In this document: positions 24,892 through 34,933 of the stretch, piece after piece | Layout of the letters: every line of letters starts with the position of its first letter | Numbering within the stretch: position 1 is the first letter of the stretch | Origin: Acephala macrosclerotiorum | Lineage: Eukaryota > Ascomycota > Leotiomycetes > Helotiales > Mollisiaceae | Assembly: GCA_014904845.1 (NCBI GenBank) | Contig: MU119454.1 | Span: 4,472 to 68,471 of the forward strand | Length of the DNA: 64,000 bases | Direction of reading: 5' to 3' | The notes under the pieces: generated by a model | Seen by the model: the letters and a program-made list of their open reading frames with translations, nothing else | The model's database searches: none | What the model was told of the DNA's origin: nothing | Made by a program: the position numbers and the translations under genes

Positions 24892-26493
24892 ATGTCGTTC
24901 AGTATGACAGTCTCGGATTGGGGGGAGAAGATGGCCGTGTCAGATTGGGGAGACGACAAGATACCATTGATCGAAACCACCAAATCCTTGGGCCATATTC
25001 GAGCAAATTCAGGATCGACTGTCCCCAAGCCCAGCCGCTCTCGGTCTGACTCGTATCTGACCGTCTCGAGTGTTCAACACATCGGCATCCCACGAACATT
25101 CACCCCACGACTCAACGTGCCCCCGGCTCAGCCACCACAAGGTTTGGTGCACGATTCCCAAACATTGGACTCGTGTCTGAGACCTGGACTTACACGCACT
25201 TCCTCCAATTACTCATGGCGATCAGATAATACTATTTCGGCAGAGCTTGAGAATGATAGTCCTGCTGGTGCTAAGCAACGACCAGTGTCGTGCCCTCCGC
25301 CTCCACCGGAGAGGAGAGATTCACTTCCAGAACCTTTATCTATCCATGCCCTCTCTCCTCCAATGTGGTGCCCCGAGACAGTGCAGCCTCTACCTGATGA
25401 TACACCAACACCAGAGGTAAGGAAAAAGCCAAGACCAAAGAGCTATTTATCACTTGTCACCCCAGAGCGTCCAAAGTACACTAAGGATTCAAGACATTCA
25501 GCATTGCTTGTACCGTCAACACTGTCTACACCACACAAGCGTTCGAGCTCGCTCTTCTCTTTCGACAGATTATTAGCATCGGTGTCACCGAAGCAACCAA
25601 GATGCACCTCCTACTCTTCCATGCAATCAACGTTAATCAGACCTCCAAGACATCCAGAATCCTTGAAGTCCCCTGCCTCTTCAACCCCTGATTTCTCCAG
25701 CTACGACACGCCTATCAATGACCGCAAAGCATCTTCCACCAGCCGCAAGACTTCCTCGAGTCGCGAGCCGTATGTATACCCGTCCTATCAACCACAGCCC
25801 GATCCCCTCTATCTCTCACAATTGGCTAAAGATGGACATGGACTACCGTTCATGCCTAACCGCATTCCCTGCCCTCGCGAACAGAATATAGCAAGGGGAT
25901 ACCACCTCAACAAACAACCCCATCGTCCATCCGAAACCTCCACTAAGGTCACGCTCAACAAGAAAGAGAAGGAAAGAAAGGACAAGAAGCTACATGGTGA
26001 GGAGGAACAGGGGAAGGCTGCGCTGTTGAGTCCTTTCATACCATACTACGAATGGACTCGTTCTCTTCCTCCATCACACCCGCTTTCCGTCCCACCTTCG
26101 CCTACCTCATCTTGCTCCTCATCTGACATCAAGCTGGTATACAACATTCGAACGAACAAATTCCGCCTCGAGTCTCAATCTACACTGGTGCGCAACTCCT
26201 CATCAATCACCCTCAAGGACCTCAGCCTCCCCGAAGTTGCGTACGAGCAGGAGGAGAACAAGGAGAGTCAATCGATAGGATTCTACAACGACATGCCGCC
26301 CCTCCTCTGCGATGGAAGAATGGTTATCGTTCCACTAAAGGATAACGTGAAGGTTGATAGGTTAGTGTTGCATTGGAGGAGCTTTGATGGTATTTCGACG
26401 CAGTTGAGAGTGAGGGAGGTGGTTTTTCCGAATCATGTTTTGATGGGAGTTAGTTTGGGGAAGTTTGAGGAGATGTTTGTTGAGTGCGTTTGA
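24892..26493 (+). CDS. Long disordered protein with C-terminal YTF/LP module
   Basis: A single exon of 533 residues, unrecognised. The N-terminus repeats VSDWG twice (residues about 7-20). Most of the chain is Ser/Pro/Arg-rich and probably disordered, with a Lys/Glu run (KKEKERKDKKLHGEEEQGK). The C-terminal part carries what looks like the module of the short proteins downstream: LVYNIRTNKFRLES, then after an insert REVVFPNHVLMGVSLGKFEEMFVE. It is the first and by far the longest member of the + strand array running to 33137. Function unknown; the disordered N-terminus may have been added to an old module. Confidence 0.7.
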   Translation: MSFSMTVSDWGEKMAVSDWGDDKIPLIETTKSLGHIRANSGSTVPKPSRSRSDSYLTVSSVQHIGIPRTFTPRLNVPPAQPPQGLVHDSQTLDSCLRPGLTRTSSNYSWRSDNTISAELENDSPAGAKQRPVSCPPPPPERRDSLPEPLSIHALSPPMWCPETVQPLPDDTPTPEVRKKPRPKSYLSLVTPERPKYTKDSRHSALLVPSTLSTPHKRSSSLFSFDRLLASVSPKQPRCTSYSSMQSTLIRPPRHPESLKSPASSTPDFSSYDTPINDRKASSTSRKTSSSREPYVYPSYQPQPDPLYLSQLAKDGHGLPFMPNRIPCPREQNIARGYHLNKQPHRPSETSTKVTLNKKEKERKDKKLHGEEEQGKAALLSPFIPYYEWTRSLPPSHPLSVPPSPTSSCSSSDIKLVYNIRTNKFRLESQSTLVRNSSSITLKDLSLPEVAYEQEENKESQSIGFYNDMPPLLCDGRMVIVPLKDNVKVDRLVLHWRSFDGISTQLRVREVVFPNHVLMGVSLGKFEEMFVECV

Positions 26494-26839
26494 TTTGGTG
26501 AGTACATAATGTGGGGTTGGAGAAATGTGGGGTGGGAGAATTGGAGGTGATGAAGGGGGCGGAAACAGAGTCCAGGAAGTACATTTTTTTGGACGAGTAA
26601 TGCTGATTTCAACGAGAAACCAAAATCAGTATGCGCACGTTTGATGCGTCACAGCAAGATGTTAAAGTATAAATGTGAAGCTTGAGGGTCATCGTCGGGT
26701 GATTTTTTAGACGAGTCACATTCATAGTGAGCTGTCAAATTTTAGGGTAGAGCAATCCATGTAGAGATACGCAATACAAAATTCTTCACCTATTATAACC
26801 TCTCGCAAATCCTTTCACTACTGACCAAAGCTTCCCACA
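26494..26839. other. Intergenic spacer in the array
   Basis: About 345 bp with no ORF or repeat recognised; it presumably holds the promoter of the 26840 gene. Confidence 0.4.
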
Positions 26840-27166
26840 ATGTCTACTTCTCTAGCAGCAGATACGCCGCCACCTCGCGATTACTCCCACTCCGACTACG
26901 CACCCCACGATCCTCTTTGCGTCGTCTACGACTGGGAAACCAAGACATTCTCATACAAACGCCGCTCCCTCATCCCCAAGAATACATACTCAACCCCAAT
27001 ACCAAGAGCAACCAAAGAGGTTCAAATTACACCTATTGATATACGAGGCGAGCATGGATTCTGGAAGATTAGAGGCAGGCTGGTCACACTGCCGATGAGA
27101 GTTTATTGGGCTAGGAAATGGATGGGCGAATTTAAGACCCTGTATGTGGAGGGAAAGATTGATTGA
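26840..27166 (+). CDS. Short array protein, YTF/LP module (108 aa)
   Basis: Intronless, 108 residues, ATG at 26840. After about 25 Pro/Ser/Asp-rich residues comes VVYDWETKTFSYKRRSLIPK, then IPRATKEVQITP and the C-terminal block LVTLPMRVYWARKWMGEFKTLYVEGKID. The same three blocks in the same order appear in the genes at 27386 and 28816. There is no signal peptide or membrane segment. The alternation of short hydrophobic strands suggests a small all-beta or mixed fold. I do not recognise the family and assign no function. Confidence 0.72.
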   Translation: MSTSLAADTPPPRDYSHSDYAPHDPLCVVYDWETKTFSYKRRSLIPKNTYSTPIPRATKEVQITPIDIRGEHGFWKIRGRLVTLPMRVYWARKWMGEFKTLYVEGKID

Positions 27167-27385
27167 TACGAGTAGTCGCGTGATTCATGGAGGGAGGGGT
27201 TCACGGGTGTGCCGCTTGTGGCGTTTTCGAGGCGAGAAACGTGGCTGATTCTCAAACATTAATCTATTTTAGTGTAATCAAGGACTGTGCATCCAGCCTC
27301 TTTTTTCAACCACAACACCTCCTACCTTCGTATTTCTCCAAAGTCTATTCTCTCTTTCCCTAAGTAACTGAACTTTACCCCCAAA

Positions 27386-27754
27386 ATGTTTATCGCGAAC
27401 GACGTATCAGCAGTTCGTCCTCCCACCCCACCAACAACACCTCCGCCCACCGCATCCATCCCCTCACCCCTCGATCAAGAAACCCCCACTGCAAAGAATG
27501 ATCCGATCTCGCTATCCTACAACTGGAAGACCCAAACTTTCTCATACAAGAAACTCTCAAAAATTGATCAGAAAGATGCTACGAGGATCCAGATCCTAAA
27601 GGGGGTGAAAGACGTAGAAGTCAGACCGAGGGTAGATACGAATAAGCATAAGAAAGTTTTACTTGTGAGAATGGTGACGCTACCGAGAAGGGCGATTTTG
27701 GGGAGGAAGTTGGGGATGTTTGATATTTTGTGGGTCGAGGGGAAGGTCGAGTAG
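27386..27754 (+). CDS. Short array protein, YTF/LP module (122 aa)
   Basis: Intronless, 122 residues. A Pro/Thr-rich N-terminus of about 40 residues precedes LSYNWKTQTFSYKKLSKI, then ILKGVKDVEVRP and MVTLPRRAILGRKLGMFDIL followed by WVEGKVE. It is clearly paralogous to the gene 220 bp upstream, yet much of the sequence between the shared blocks has diverged, which suggests an old or fast-changing duplication. Function unknown. Confidence 0.72.
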   Translation: MFIANDVSAVRPPTPPTTPPPTASIPSPLDQETPTAKNDPISLSYNWKTQTFSYKKLSKIDQKDATRIQILKGVKDVEVRPRVDTNKHKKVLLVRMVTLPRRAILGRKLGMFDILWVEGKVE

Positions 27755-28098
27755 TGTGGGGTAATTTGAGGCATGGGGGTGGGGCGACTGGGGATGGTTG
27801 AAGCAGCTGAGGTCGAGAACTTGAGGCTGAGGATGAGTGATCGAGCTAGGGAATCATTTAAGTCATGAACGATATGATAGCCGTGGTCAGAGTGACGGAT
27901 TCTTGAATCACTGATTCTATGAGCATGTTACACAAAATCTTTTCCTTGGGGCTGAGAACACCTTCAGCATTGTTCTCTTCTACTTGTCGAAGTACTACTC
28001 GTTAGCTCTCATTGCAACGAAGACGAGATTATTAATAGCCGTAGAGTTTTCCATCATCGGGTCCGTCCTCCCCAAGTCAACAGTTGAAGCACTTCACA
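27755..28098. other. Intergenic spacer in the array
   Basis: About 340 bp, nothing recognised. Confidence 0.4.
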
Positions 28099-28374
28099 AT
28101 GTCGGAGACTCGAGAAGCGACAATGGGACATGGCGTGGAGGAAATCTTGAGCCCGCAACCTCTCTCATATCCATGCATCAACAAACTTTTGGCCGAAATT
28201 GATAAGCAAGGCATTGATGGATATTTGAGCGATGAGGAGAAGGTCTACATGTGCATGATTCCGGCTGCCGAATACGGAGTTACGCTGGAACGGAGGGTGG
28301 AGGTCGAGTTACCCGATGAGGTGGTCAAAGGTTGGAAGGAAGGAAGGTTCAAGCTTTTGTTTGTCAAGGTGTAG
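28099..28374 (+). CDS. Short array protein, weak member (91 aa)
   Basis: Intronless, 91 residues from the ATG at 28099. The start is MSETREATMGHGVEEIL and the end VEVELPDEVVKGWKEGRFKLLFVKV. Only this C-terminal part resembles the LP ... F-x-x-L-x-V block of the neighbours; the Y-x3-T-x2-F strand is missing. It may be a member that lost its first block, or an unrelated small gene. Same strand and similar size as the rest of the array. Confidence 0.5.
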   Translation: MSETREATMGHGVEEILSPQPLSYPCINKLLAEIDKQGIDGYLSDEEKVYMCMIPAAEYGVTLERRVEVELPDEVVKGWKEGRFKLLFVKV

Positions 28375-28815
28375 TGAATTGGGAATGAGCCAGTGCGGCT
28401 ATCCTCTTGGTTGAACTGAGGGGTAAGTTTGAGATGTTCCGTATGCTGTTGCGCATGTGGTTTCGAGATGTGTGTACCACTACAAATTCACAGCGACGTT
28501 GAATTTGAGCAAAGATGCAAGTAGAATGAATCTTGGGAGTCATCTACTAGGTTATAATGATTGCGACTAAAGTGGCAAGAGCTGCTAGTTGATTCATATA
28601 TCACATCTAAGAGGAAGGAGCGTAGGAGGGGTGTCTCCTACTTCCAGCCAGCAAACACAGATGAAGCAATACATAAACTTTTACCACCGCTTAGCTGTGC
28701 ATCACTCTGGCGCGAAAGCTCTCATATCACCATCGCAAAGAAAGCTTTTGAAATATATCTTCAACCTCTCGTCCCCAGTTGATCTTTCAGCTTCATCGCT
28801 TCACCATCCTACCCC
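28375..28815. other. Intergenic spacer in the array
   Basis: About 440 bp, no supportable feature. Confidence 0.4.
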
Positions 28816-29270
28816 ATGGTCACTAGCATGTCTCTCTACTCTCCCCCCGAAGCCCTAAAAATGTGGAATAAAGACAAATCCAAGGAATCCTCGACGTCTG
28901 CGACAAATCAAGCGCTCGAGCTCCAGAATGTGTCTACACCTCAAGCTCCGAAACGAGACCCCCATGACACTCTCGAAATAGTCTACAGTTGGCATACTTC
29001 AACATTCTCATACAAACGTCTCTCGAAGATCGACAAATATGCAACGGGGTTCCTATACCGAGATTCGCTAAGAAGGTGCGATTGACGCCGTGGGGAGCGA
29101 AGTTTGAAAGTTCGAGGATGGTGGAGTTGCCGAGGAAAGTGTATTTTGAGAGGAACTTTTTAAGGAGATTTGGGACTGTGTGGATTGAGGATGGGCATCG
29201 GAAGGGCGACAAAAAGGGTAGGAGGGGTATTGCTAGTGGGAGCTCTGGTGCTTCTTCTTCGCGGTTATGA
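28816..29270 (+). CDS. Short array protein with one frame break
   Basis: The first frame (ATG 28816; a second ATG at 28828) reads IVYSWHTSTFSYKRLSKIDK and stops at 29085. The next frame continues the family pattern: PIPRFAKKVRLTPWGAKFES, then MVELPRKVYFERNFLRRFGT followed by VWIED, ending in a Gly/Ser/Lys/Arg tail at 29270. The two halves join exactly if a run of G at 29046-29049 has lost one base. The gene is therefore either newly broken or shows a homopolymer error in the sequence. With that one base the module is the closest of all to the 26840 and 27386 proteins. Confidence 0.62.
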
Positions 29271-29502
29271 GGAGTTGGTTTGCATGGAATGCTTCTTACT
29301 TGAATGAAAGACAATGGTACTGGGAGTCACAAGACAAGAGATTGCAGGATGAATGGACGTTGCACCAAGCGAATGCGTTGAATCATAGGCGAGTAATTTA
29401 AAAATGAGGTCTATCAATGCCTCGACATGAGTTCAAAAGCCTGCTTCCTACGTCACTATCTGCCACTTCTTTGACGAGCGACTTGAAGACCTGTGCCTCA
29501 GC

Positions 29503-29881
29503 ATGTCTCTACTCAAGAAATTTATGAAGGGTGACAATGAAGAGCCAAAAGTAGCGATATTTGACTTCTATGGCGACCTACCAAAAGTCTTCGCCAAACC
29601 TGAATCAGAAGTCTTGGAAAACATCCACAATACACAATGCTGGGAGTCAACACTGGCACATCGACAAGCTCTAGGTACGATCTTCCAGGCTCGCTTATCG
29701 AAATGCAGCGAACAAGAACGATAAATCTTGGGAACGACAGTTGGGACACAAGTGGTGTGAAGCAAGGGACCATTACAACGTTGTACATGAAGATACTTTG
29801 AGGGACATGATGGCTCTTGGAAAGGAGGTGTTGCGGGCGACTTCCGAGTGCTTCGCAATTTTTTCAAAAAGCTATGCCTAG
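29503..29881 (+). CDS. Hypothetical helical protein, frame uncertain
   Basis: ATG at 29503 opens MSLLKKFMKGDNEEPKVAIF and runs 73 codons to 29724. A second frame from about 29700 reads NKNDKSWERQLGHKW and then HEDTLRDMMALGKEVLRATS, ending TAG at 29879-29881. Both halves look helical and charged. A frame change near 29670-29700, or a very short intron of about 34 bp (donor GTACGA, acceptor GCAG), would join them. It lacks the module of the surrounding array and may be closer in style to the helical pair at 33756 and 34934. Not recognised. Confidence 0.4.
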
Positions 29882-30226
29882 TATGGAGGAGGTCTTTACA
29901 TTGCTAGGACTCGGAATTTGTAGACCTGAGGCATGTCAAATTCATAGTGAAAGTTATGAAGAATCATTATGTGTCGAGTGAAAAACTTTGAATTAGGTAT
30001 ATGACATCAAGGTACCGAATAACGTGTTACGGAAAATGATGAAAAATGCTTCCTCAAGAGTACCCGTAGATGACAATGCTTTGAACATTGAATGAAGATT
30101 GCTGACTCAACTGAGTCACACAATGATTCCAGCCCCTTTTCGTTTCACAAGGTACAAGAAGAATCTTAATATAACTTCTTATATATCCAAGCTCTCATCT
30201 CCGATAAGGCTATCAATCATTTGAAC
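29882..30226. other. Intergenic spacer in the array
   Basis: About 345 bp, nothing recognised beyond a probable promoter for the next gene. Confidence 0.4.
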
Positions 30227-31006
30227 ATGCCTTCCAAGCGCTCTTCTTCAACTAAACCTAAGGATACCGCCGGCTACTCGAGCCGTGCGACAACAACAGC
30301 ATCACGTGTCATAGCCTCCTCAGTCCAACCGACTGGCTACTCGAGCCGTGCAATAAGGTCACATACACAAGCATTAGCCTCAACTCAACAGAAAAGACAT
30401 TCGTCCTCGACTCAACAAGCCAAGCCCTTGACCTCAGCTCACCAGACCAAGCACTCATCTTCGACTCAACAACCGAAACCCTCGTCCCCAGCTCAATACA
30501 CCAGCCAACCGAGCCGTTCAATAACAACACGCTCCACTGTCTCATTCTCAACTCTACCAAGTAGACCTTCATCTTCGACTTCACGTACCGGTTCCTCAAG
30601 CCGTCCCACGCAACTTCACTCCATACTCTCACGTTCTGGCTACTCGAGTAGTGCAGCCGTATCACGAACCATAATACCATCCCGATCGGACGACCCAACA
30701 AAGCCAAAGGCCAATCGCAATGGATGGGTAGTTGTCTACAAATTGGCAACAAAAAAGTGGTACAAGATGCGATTCTCAAAGCTGAGTGAAGAAGTTGAAA
30801 CAGACTTCTGCAAACTCGAGTCGACAGAGACTGTCAAGATAGCAATCCCGTCAAATTTCTGCAACGAACGTGGAACATGGAAGCAGATGAAATTGCCGGG
30901 GCATATCAAGAGGGCTAAAATGAGAGGTGAGGGGTACAATTGGATTTTTCTAGATAGAGAGAAGGCGGGGCGTGATAATTACAAGAAAGAGGATGAGATC
31001 TTCTAG
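30227..31006 (+). CDS. Ser/Thr/Gln-rich repeat protein with C-terminal YTF/LP module
   Basis: Intronless, 259 residues from the ATG at 30227. The N-terminal about 165 residues are low-complexity, with repeated GYSSRA/GYSSSA elements and HSSSTQQ-K-P units, probably disordered. The C-terminus keeps the array pattern in diverged form: VVYKLATKKWYKMRFSKLSE, then TVKIAIP, QMKLPGHIKRAK and YNWIFLDREKAG. The tyrosine and the LP motif are kept, while the F-x-Y strand is WYKM. Like the 24892 gene it joins a long variable N-terminus to the module. Function unknown. Confidence 0.65.
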   Translation: MPSKRSSSTKPKDTAGYSSRATTTASRVIASSVQPTGYSSRAIRSHTQALASTQQKRHSSSTQQAKPLTSAHQTKHSSSTQQPKPSSPAQYTSQPSRSITTRSTVSFSTLPSRPSSSTSRTGSSSRPTQLHSILSRSGYSSSAAVSRTIIPSRSDDPTKPKANRNGWVVVYKLATKKWYKMRFSKLSEEVETDFCKLESTETVKIAIPSNFCNERGTWKQMKLPGHIKRAKMRGEGYNWIFLDREKAGRDNYKKEDEIF

Positions 31007-31379
31007 CAAAGTAGGATAGGGAGTGGAGGTGTTTAAGTTGGGCATGGCTGAGAGACTACTTAGCGTGGAGAGTTCGTATGTCTGATATATCCTTGAACAG
31101 AACTCGCTCTTTAACTCGAGGGACCTCTATTAAAAATTGTGTAATGGAGTTACGTGACTTAAAATCAATCAAGGCTTTCATCCGCGCGTTCCTCGACCGA
31201 AAAAGATTGACGGAATCACAGTCTCTACGATTTTCTGCCATAAAAGGAAATCCAATGTCTGAGGAACATGAAAGACAACATTGGAATCAACACTTCATAA
31301 CATCAAAGCGCCAGACATGAACAAATCGAATAGACATAGCGCCGTTCCACCCACGCAGAGAACTAGCAACACCCTCAGC
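31007..31379. other. Intergenic spacer in the array
   Basis: About 370 bp. An 80-codon frame (31078-31320) has no family resemblance and is not called as a gene. Confidence 0.4.
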
Positions 31380-31626
31380 ATGAATTAGTCTATCACACTA
31401 TTTCCGCAAAGTTTACAAATCTGCTGCGATCAGATCTCCCTCAAGGCTGAGGACACAGCCAATCCCAAAGTTCCGGAAAACGATGACAATCATTGTACTC
31501 AAGGAACGGAGGAAATCGAGGCAGGGAGAAGAAGAATTTGAATCAATGGAGCTGACTATTCCGATTGGGCTAAGGATAGATAGGCTGATGAAAATCTATA
31601 CCGTGCTGCATTTGCAAGATGGCTGA
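31380..31626 (+). pseudogene. Relic copy of the 31944 array gene
   Basis: Reading across frames gives VYHTISAKFTNLLRSDLPQG (from 31388) and then ESMELTIPIGLRIDRLMKIY followed by TVLHLQDG, ending TGA at 31624-31626. These align block by block with the intact gene at 31944 (VIYHTISHKFTYLPLSEVPEG ... KGLYLKRLLGMYKVLHLKDD). The ATG at 31380 is followed by an in-frame stop, and a stop plus frame changes lie near 31450. About 110 bp of 3' flank (31627-31740) also matches the 3' flank of the 31944 gene, so the whole unit was duplicated. Confidence 0.72.
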
Positions 31627-31943
31627 GGATGGTGAGGATAGGGGGCGAGGAGGCGATGTTTAGGGACCTTGGACAAAAGCGAAGTGGATTGGATGAAATG
31701 GAGCGCAGAGGTCTTTCGATCATGCAAAGTGACATTGTACAGTGAATAATACTACACGACTTTGAATGATTAGACTCGGTTTCAAGGCGCCCCATTTCTG
31801 ACTGAGAACGGGAGCCTGAATCAATGTCCTTCTGTCAGGCTTCTGACACGACTTCTCAGTATAAAACAGAAACAACATTTCAAACAGCATCAAAATAAAC
31901 ATTCAGATCAATACATCGTAACATCAAACCACATACAACAGAC

Positions 31944-32204
31944 ATGGCACCTAAAGCAGTCATCTATCACACCATCTCACACAAGTTCACCTATCTACCT
32001 CTCTCCGAAGTCCCTGAAGGTTTAGAGATAATGCCACTTGTAGAGATGCGCCCGAATATGTCGATCCCAATAACAGAGGAACGGCGGGAGTTGATAGGCC
32101 CACAGGTAGAAGGATGCCATTCGATGCAATTCGACATTCCGAAGGGTCTTTATCTTAAGAGGCTGTTGGGCATGTATAAGGTACTGCACTTAAAGGACGA
32201 CTGA
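31944..32204 (+). CDS. Short array protein, YTF/LP module (86 aa)
   Basis: Intronless, 86 residues, ATG at 31944. It begins almost directly with the module: AVIYHTISHKFTYLPLSEVP, then MSIPITEERRELIG and FDIPKGLYLKRLLGMYKVLH. It is the minimal form of the family, showing that the module can stand alone without a disordered N-terminus. A dead copy lies 560 bp upstream. Function unknown. Confidence 0.7.
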   Translation: MAPKAVIYHTISHKFTYLPLSEVPEGLEIMPLVEMRPNMSIPITEERRELIGPQVEGCHSMQFDIPKGLYLKRLLGMYKVLHLKDD

Positions 32205-32774
32205 GGATGCTGAGGGCAGGGGGGGAGATGATATTTAGAGACTTTGGCTCAAAGCGAGGCCGATGAGACTGAAGCAGAGGAATCTTTCAATCAAGCAAAA
32301 TGTCGTTCGTGTTCAAGTAGCTATCAACGGATAGTTACTACTATTAGCTTGTATCATGGAGTTCTAATCGAATTGTTGGGCAGGTCCTAACAGGCAAGAG
32401 GCGTACAACTGAAAGGTGGGGTAAAGTCTAACCTGACTCCTGATACTCGCCCCAAGGGCAGGGGCCTGAAGCCCAATCAAGTTCGATGTTCTCAACAATG
32501 GTAGGGACTTATTGCTATGCAGACCGCGAATCATGTCTCTTCGAATGATCTCGACTGCTCTCCTGTTCAAAATGAGGCAAGCTACTAGACCTTCTGGTAA
32601 TCGATTTCGTGAATCGAGATGACCTCCATGAATCAAACAGCATTTCTCGAACATAAAAGAGAAGCTCGTAACACCGCCTAACACCAAACTTATTACATAA
32701 CTTTGATACGATCAACAGCAATTTGAGTCCAGATCACCACATCTTACCTTCTACCATCATCAAAGAACGTAACT
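32205..32774. other. Intergenic spacer; 5' part duplicated
   Basis: The first about 120 bp match the 3' flank of the relic at 31380. The remainder shows nothing recognisable. Confidence 0.5.
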
Positions 32775-33137
32775 ATGTCCGTAGGAGCCGTAGCAATGTG
32801 GGACGCGAAATTCTCGGCAGGAGCTAAGACACTACCAAATTCCTATGTGGCTGTATACCACACTATCTCAGAAAGTTTCTCGTTCAAGCGAGAGCAGAGG
32901 CTTCCCAAAGGAACCAAATCAATCAAGATTCCACTTCTACGTAAGAGCGTGGAGATTGAGCGTCCGACTGGATTCGACGACGACGAGTCTGAAGAGGAGA
33001 ATATTTCAAACGAGAAGCCAACCGAGAACGAGGGTGATCACGAGATTCGAAAGCCAAAGTTGGTGAAGCTGCCAGTGAGGGTCTGGATCCACAGCAACCT
33101 TGGGGGTGATGATGACCTGTTCTTGTTGGATGATTGA
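32775..33137 (+). CDS. Short array protein, YTF/LP module with acidic insert (120 aa)
   Basis: Intronless, 120 residues. VAVYHTISESFSFKREQRLP matches the VIYHTIS start of the 31944 protein, followed by IKIPLLRKSVEIERP. An acidic insert (DDDESEEENISNEKPTENEG) comes next, then KLVKLPVRVWIHSNLGGDDD with LFLLDD. The insert replaces the short loop of other members. It is the last recognisable member of the array. Function unknown. Confidence 0.7.
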   Translation: MSVGAVAMWDAKFSAGAKTLPNSYVAVYHTISESFSFKREQRLPKGTKSIKIPLLRKSVEIERPTGFDDDESEEENISNEKPTENEGDHEIRKPKLVKLPVRVWIHSNLGGDDDLFLLDD

Positions 33138-33755
33138 GCTCGAAGGAAGCCACTCAGAGCTACTGCCAGGGAGCCGATTGGAAGGAGCATCAATATTTTG
33201 GGGTGGATTTAGTGTTCAGGAGTACATTCACCTAAAGCGATGATGCTGAAGAACCAAAGTAACACTAAAAAGAAGTATCTGATAGTAGTTACAAGATAGA
33301 ATGCACGACGTTCACGTTGAATATTCCCCAACCCTTCTGTGAAACTGGTTCGTTGACCCATGCCAGAACAAAACAGCCTAGCTTGGTGCTTCCAAGGTCA
33401 GCTGAATTCGAAGTCTGAATCGAGCGCTCCTACGAAGACACTGAGATTGAATGGATGTATGTGATCCACCAGAACGGCTTCTCAATCTCTTAGGCTGGTG
33501 CAGTACTTGAATACAGCACCAAAGTCGGTTTGAGCTTGAGCGATTTTGAGCGATTGTAATAATGACTGAATGGACCTGTAAAAGTAAACTTGTGACGCAC
33601 ACTGCAGGATAGAGGAGTCACAAATAGAGGTTTGTGAGTGTCAATGCAAACAAAGAAAATGAAAAAGCTGGAAATCTGATTGACATCGATGTGGACTCCA
33701 TAGACAAAGAACAAACAACGACTCTACAATCAAATAGTCAAGGGAATCGTCAAAA
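33138..33755. other. Intergenic, nothing recognised
   Basis: About 620 bp between the last YTF/LP gene and the first helical gene. No convincing relic or RNA gene was seen. Confidence 0.4.
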
Positions 33756-34382
33756 ATGAAGAGCTCGTATCGCAGCATGAATTCCGAGCGACTGAAAGAA
33801 GATAAGCTCCTTGACAGCGTCATACTTCCACCTCGACCCATTTCAGAGATCTCTTCTATCTTTAACGGCATTTCCAGAGACAGCCTAATGGTCTACGCCG
33901 GCCTCCGCCGCATCGCAGACATCTCTACGGCGAGCGCTAAGTACTTCAAAGCGCACAGCAAATATGAATGTCAACGCGCTCAACTTGCAGTAGAGAGACT
34001 CATATCCCGACGAGCTCGGGACACTGACCAGCAGAGAAACAAAAACCAAGGGCGAGGGGAGCAGAACGATTTTGACGAGCGTTCCGATGAGAAACAAGCT
34101 TTAGATGAACTGATCCATTTGCTGCAAGCGTTCTTGGTAGAAGTTAATAAAGACGTGCAACCGTATATGGAGGAACAAGATATCGATGAGCTGTGGACAC
34201 TTGTCGGATCTTGTGATGTTGCGATGGAGGATGGGGATTCGACAAAATGTTACGAGATTATGGGGAGGATCCATGAGGAGTTGGTGGATGCGATTCGGAT
34301 GAAGAGTAGGCGGTATATGGACTTGGTTGATGTGATGGAGAGGTTGAGTGGGAAGTTGGAGGAGGCGAAAGAGGGCGCTTGA
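33756..34382 (+). CDS. Helical protein, tandem paralog 1 (208 aa)
   Basis: Intronless, 208 residues, unrecognised. The chain is strongly helical and charged, with a middle linker rich in Arg/Asp/Gln. The C-terminal half (LDELIHLLQAFLVEVNKDVQ; WTLVGSCDVAMEDGDSTKCY; RYMDLVDVMERLSGKLEEAK) aligns with the same region of the next gene at 34934 in helix length and in spaced LLQ, GD and RY positions. No signal peptide or membrane segment. The helical-bundle style recalls N-terminal domains of fungal STAND/NLR proteins, but no such motif is present, so that is only a thought. Confidence 0.65.
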   Translation: MKSSYRSMNSERLKEDKLLDSVILPPRPISEISSIFNGISRDSLMVYAGLRRIADISTASAKYFKAHSKYECQRAQLAVERLISRRARDTDQQRNKNQGRGEQNDFDERSDEKQALDELIHLLQAFLVEVNKDVQPYMEEQDIDELWTLVGSCDVAMEDGDSTKCYEIMGRIHEELVDAIRMKSRRYMDLVDVMERLSGKLEEAKEGA

Positions 34383-34933
34383 AGGTATGAAAAGAAGGTG
34401 TCGGTGTTTATATGGTGTTTATGACTGTGAAAGGTATGGCGCTAGGGTTCTCTCCCAACGCGGTTAGCCTGATAGTGTATTAAAAGGATAATATAGACAC
34501 CGGGTTGCTTCTTTGGATGATTGAGAGTGAAGATGGAAGTGAAAAGCGGTTGACCCTCCTGTGCCATCGTTTTTTCCTACCACCTGCATTGTTTTTCAGA
34601 TCTCGAGTCAACATGGTACGAGCAGGATTCGTACTATTGTTCCTCGCCCACTGATACAAGACATAGAGAAGGCATGTGTGCGTGATGAGAGTGTACCATC
34701 TGACAAACAAAGAAGACTCGAGCAAAGCCAATGCCTAGCAGATCGACATCGTACGATGGCAAAACACTCTGACACAAAACAATGCGTAGAAAGAGTCAGA
34801 ATATGGAATCGTAGTGAATCGTAAAGTGTGCAGTAGTACAAGAGGGAAGGGTATGAACGATGATTTCTGGTCTTCAGATCCAGTAATTTTATCATCAACC
34901 CTGCTCACTACATCAAAAAGTCCATCAATAACA
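34383..34933. other. Intergenic, nothing recognised
   Basis: About 550 bp between the two helical paralogs. Open frames on the minus strand here lack recognisable content. Confidence 0.4.

Noticed and set aside
31078..31320. 80-codon frame between array genes
   Set aside because: It has an ATG but no resemblance to the array family and no other support.
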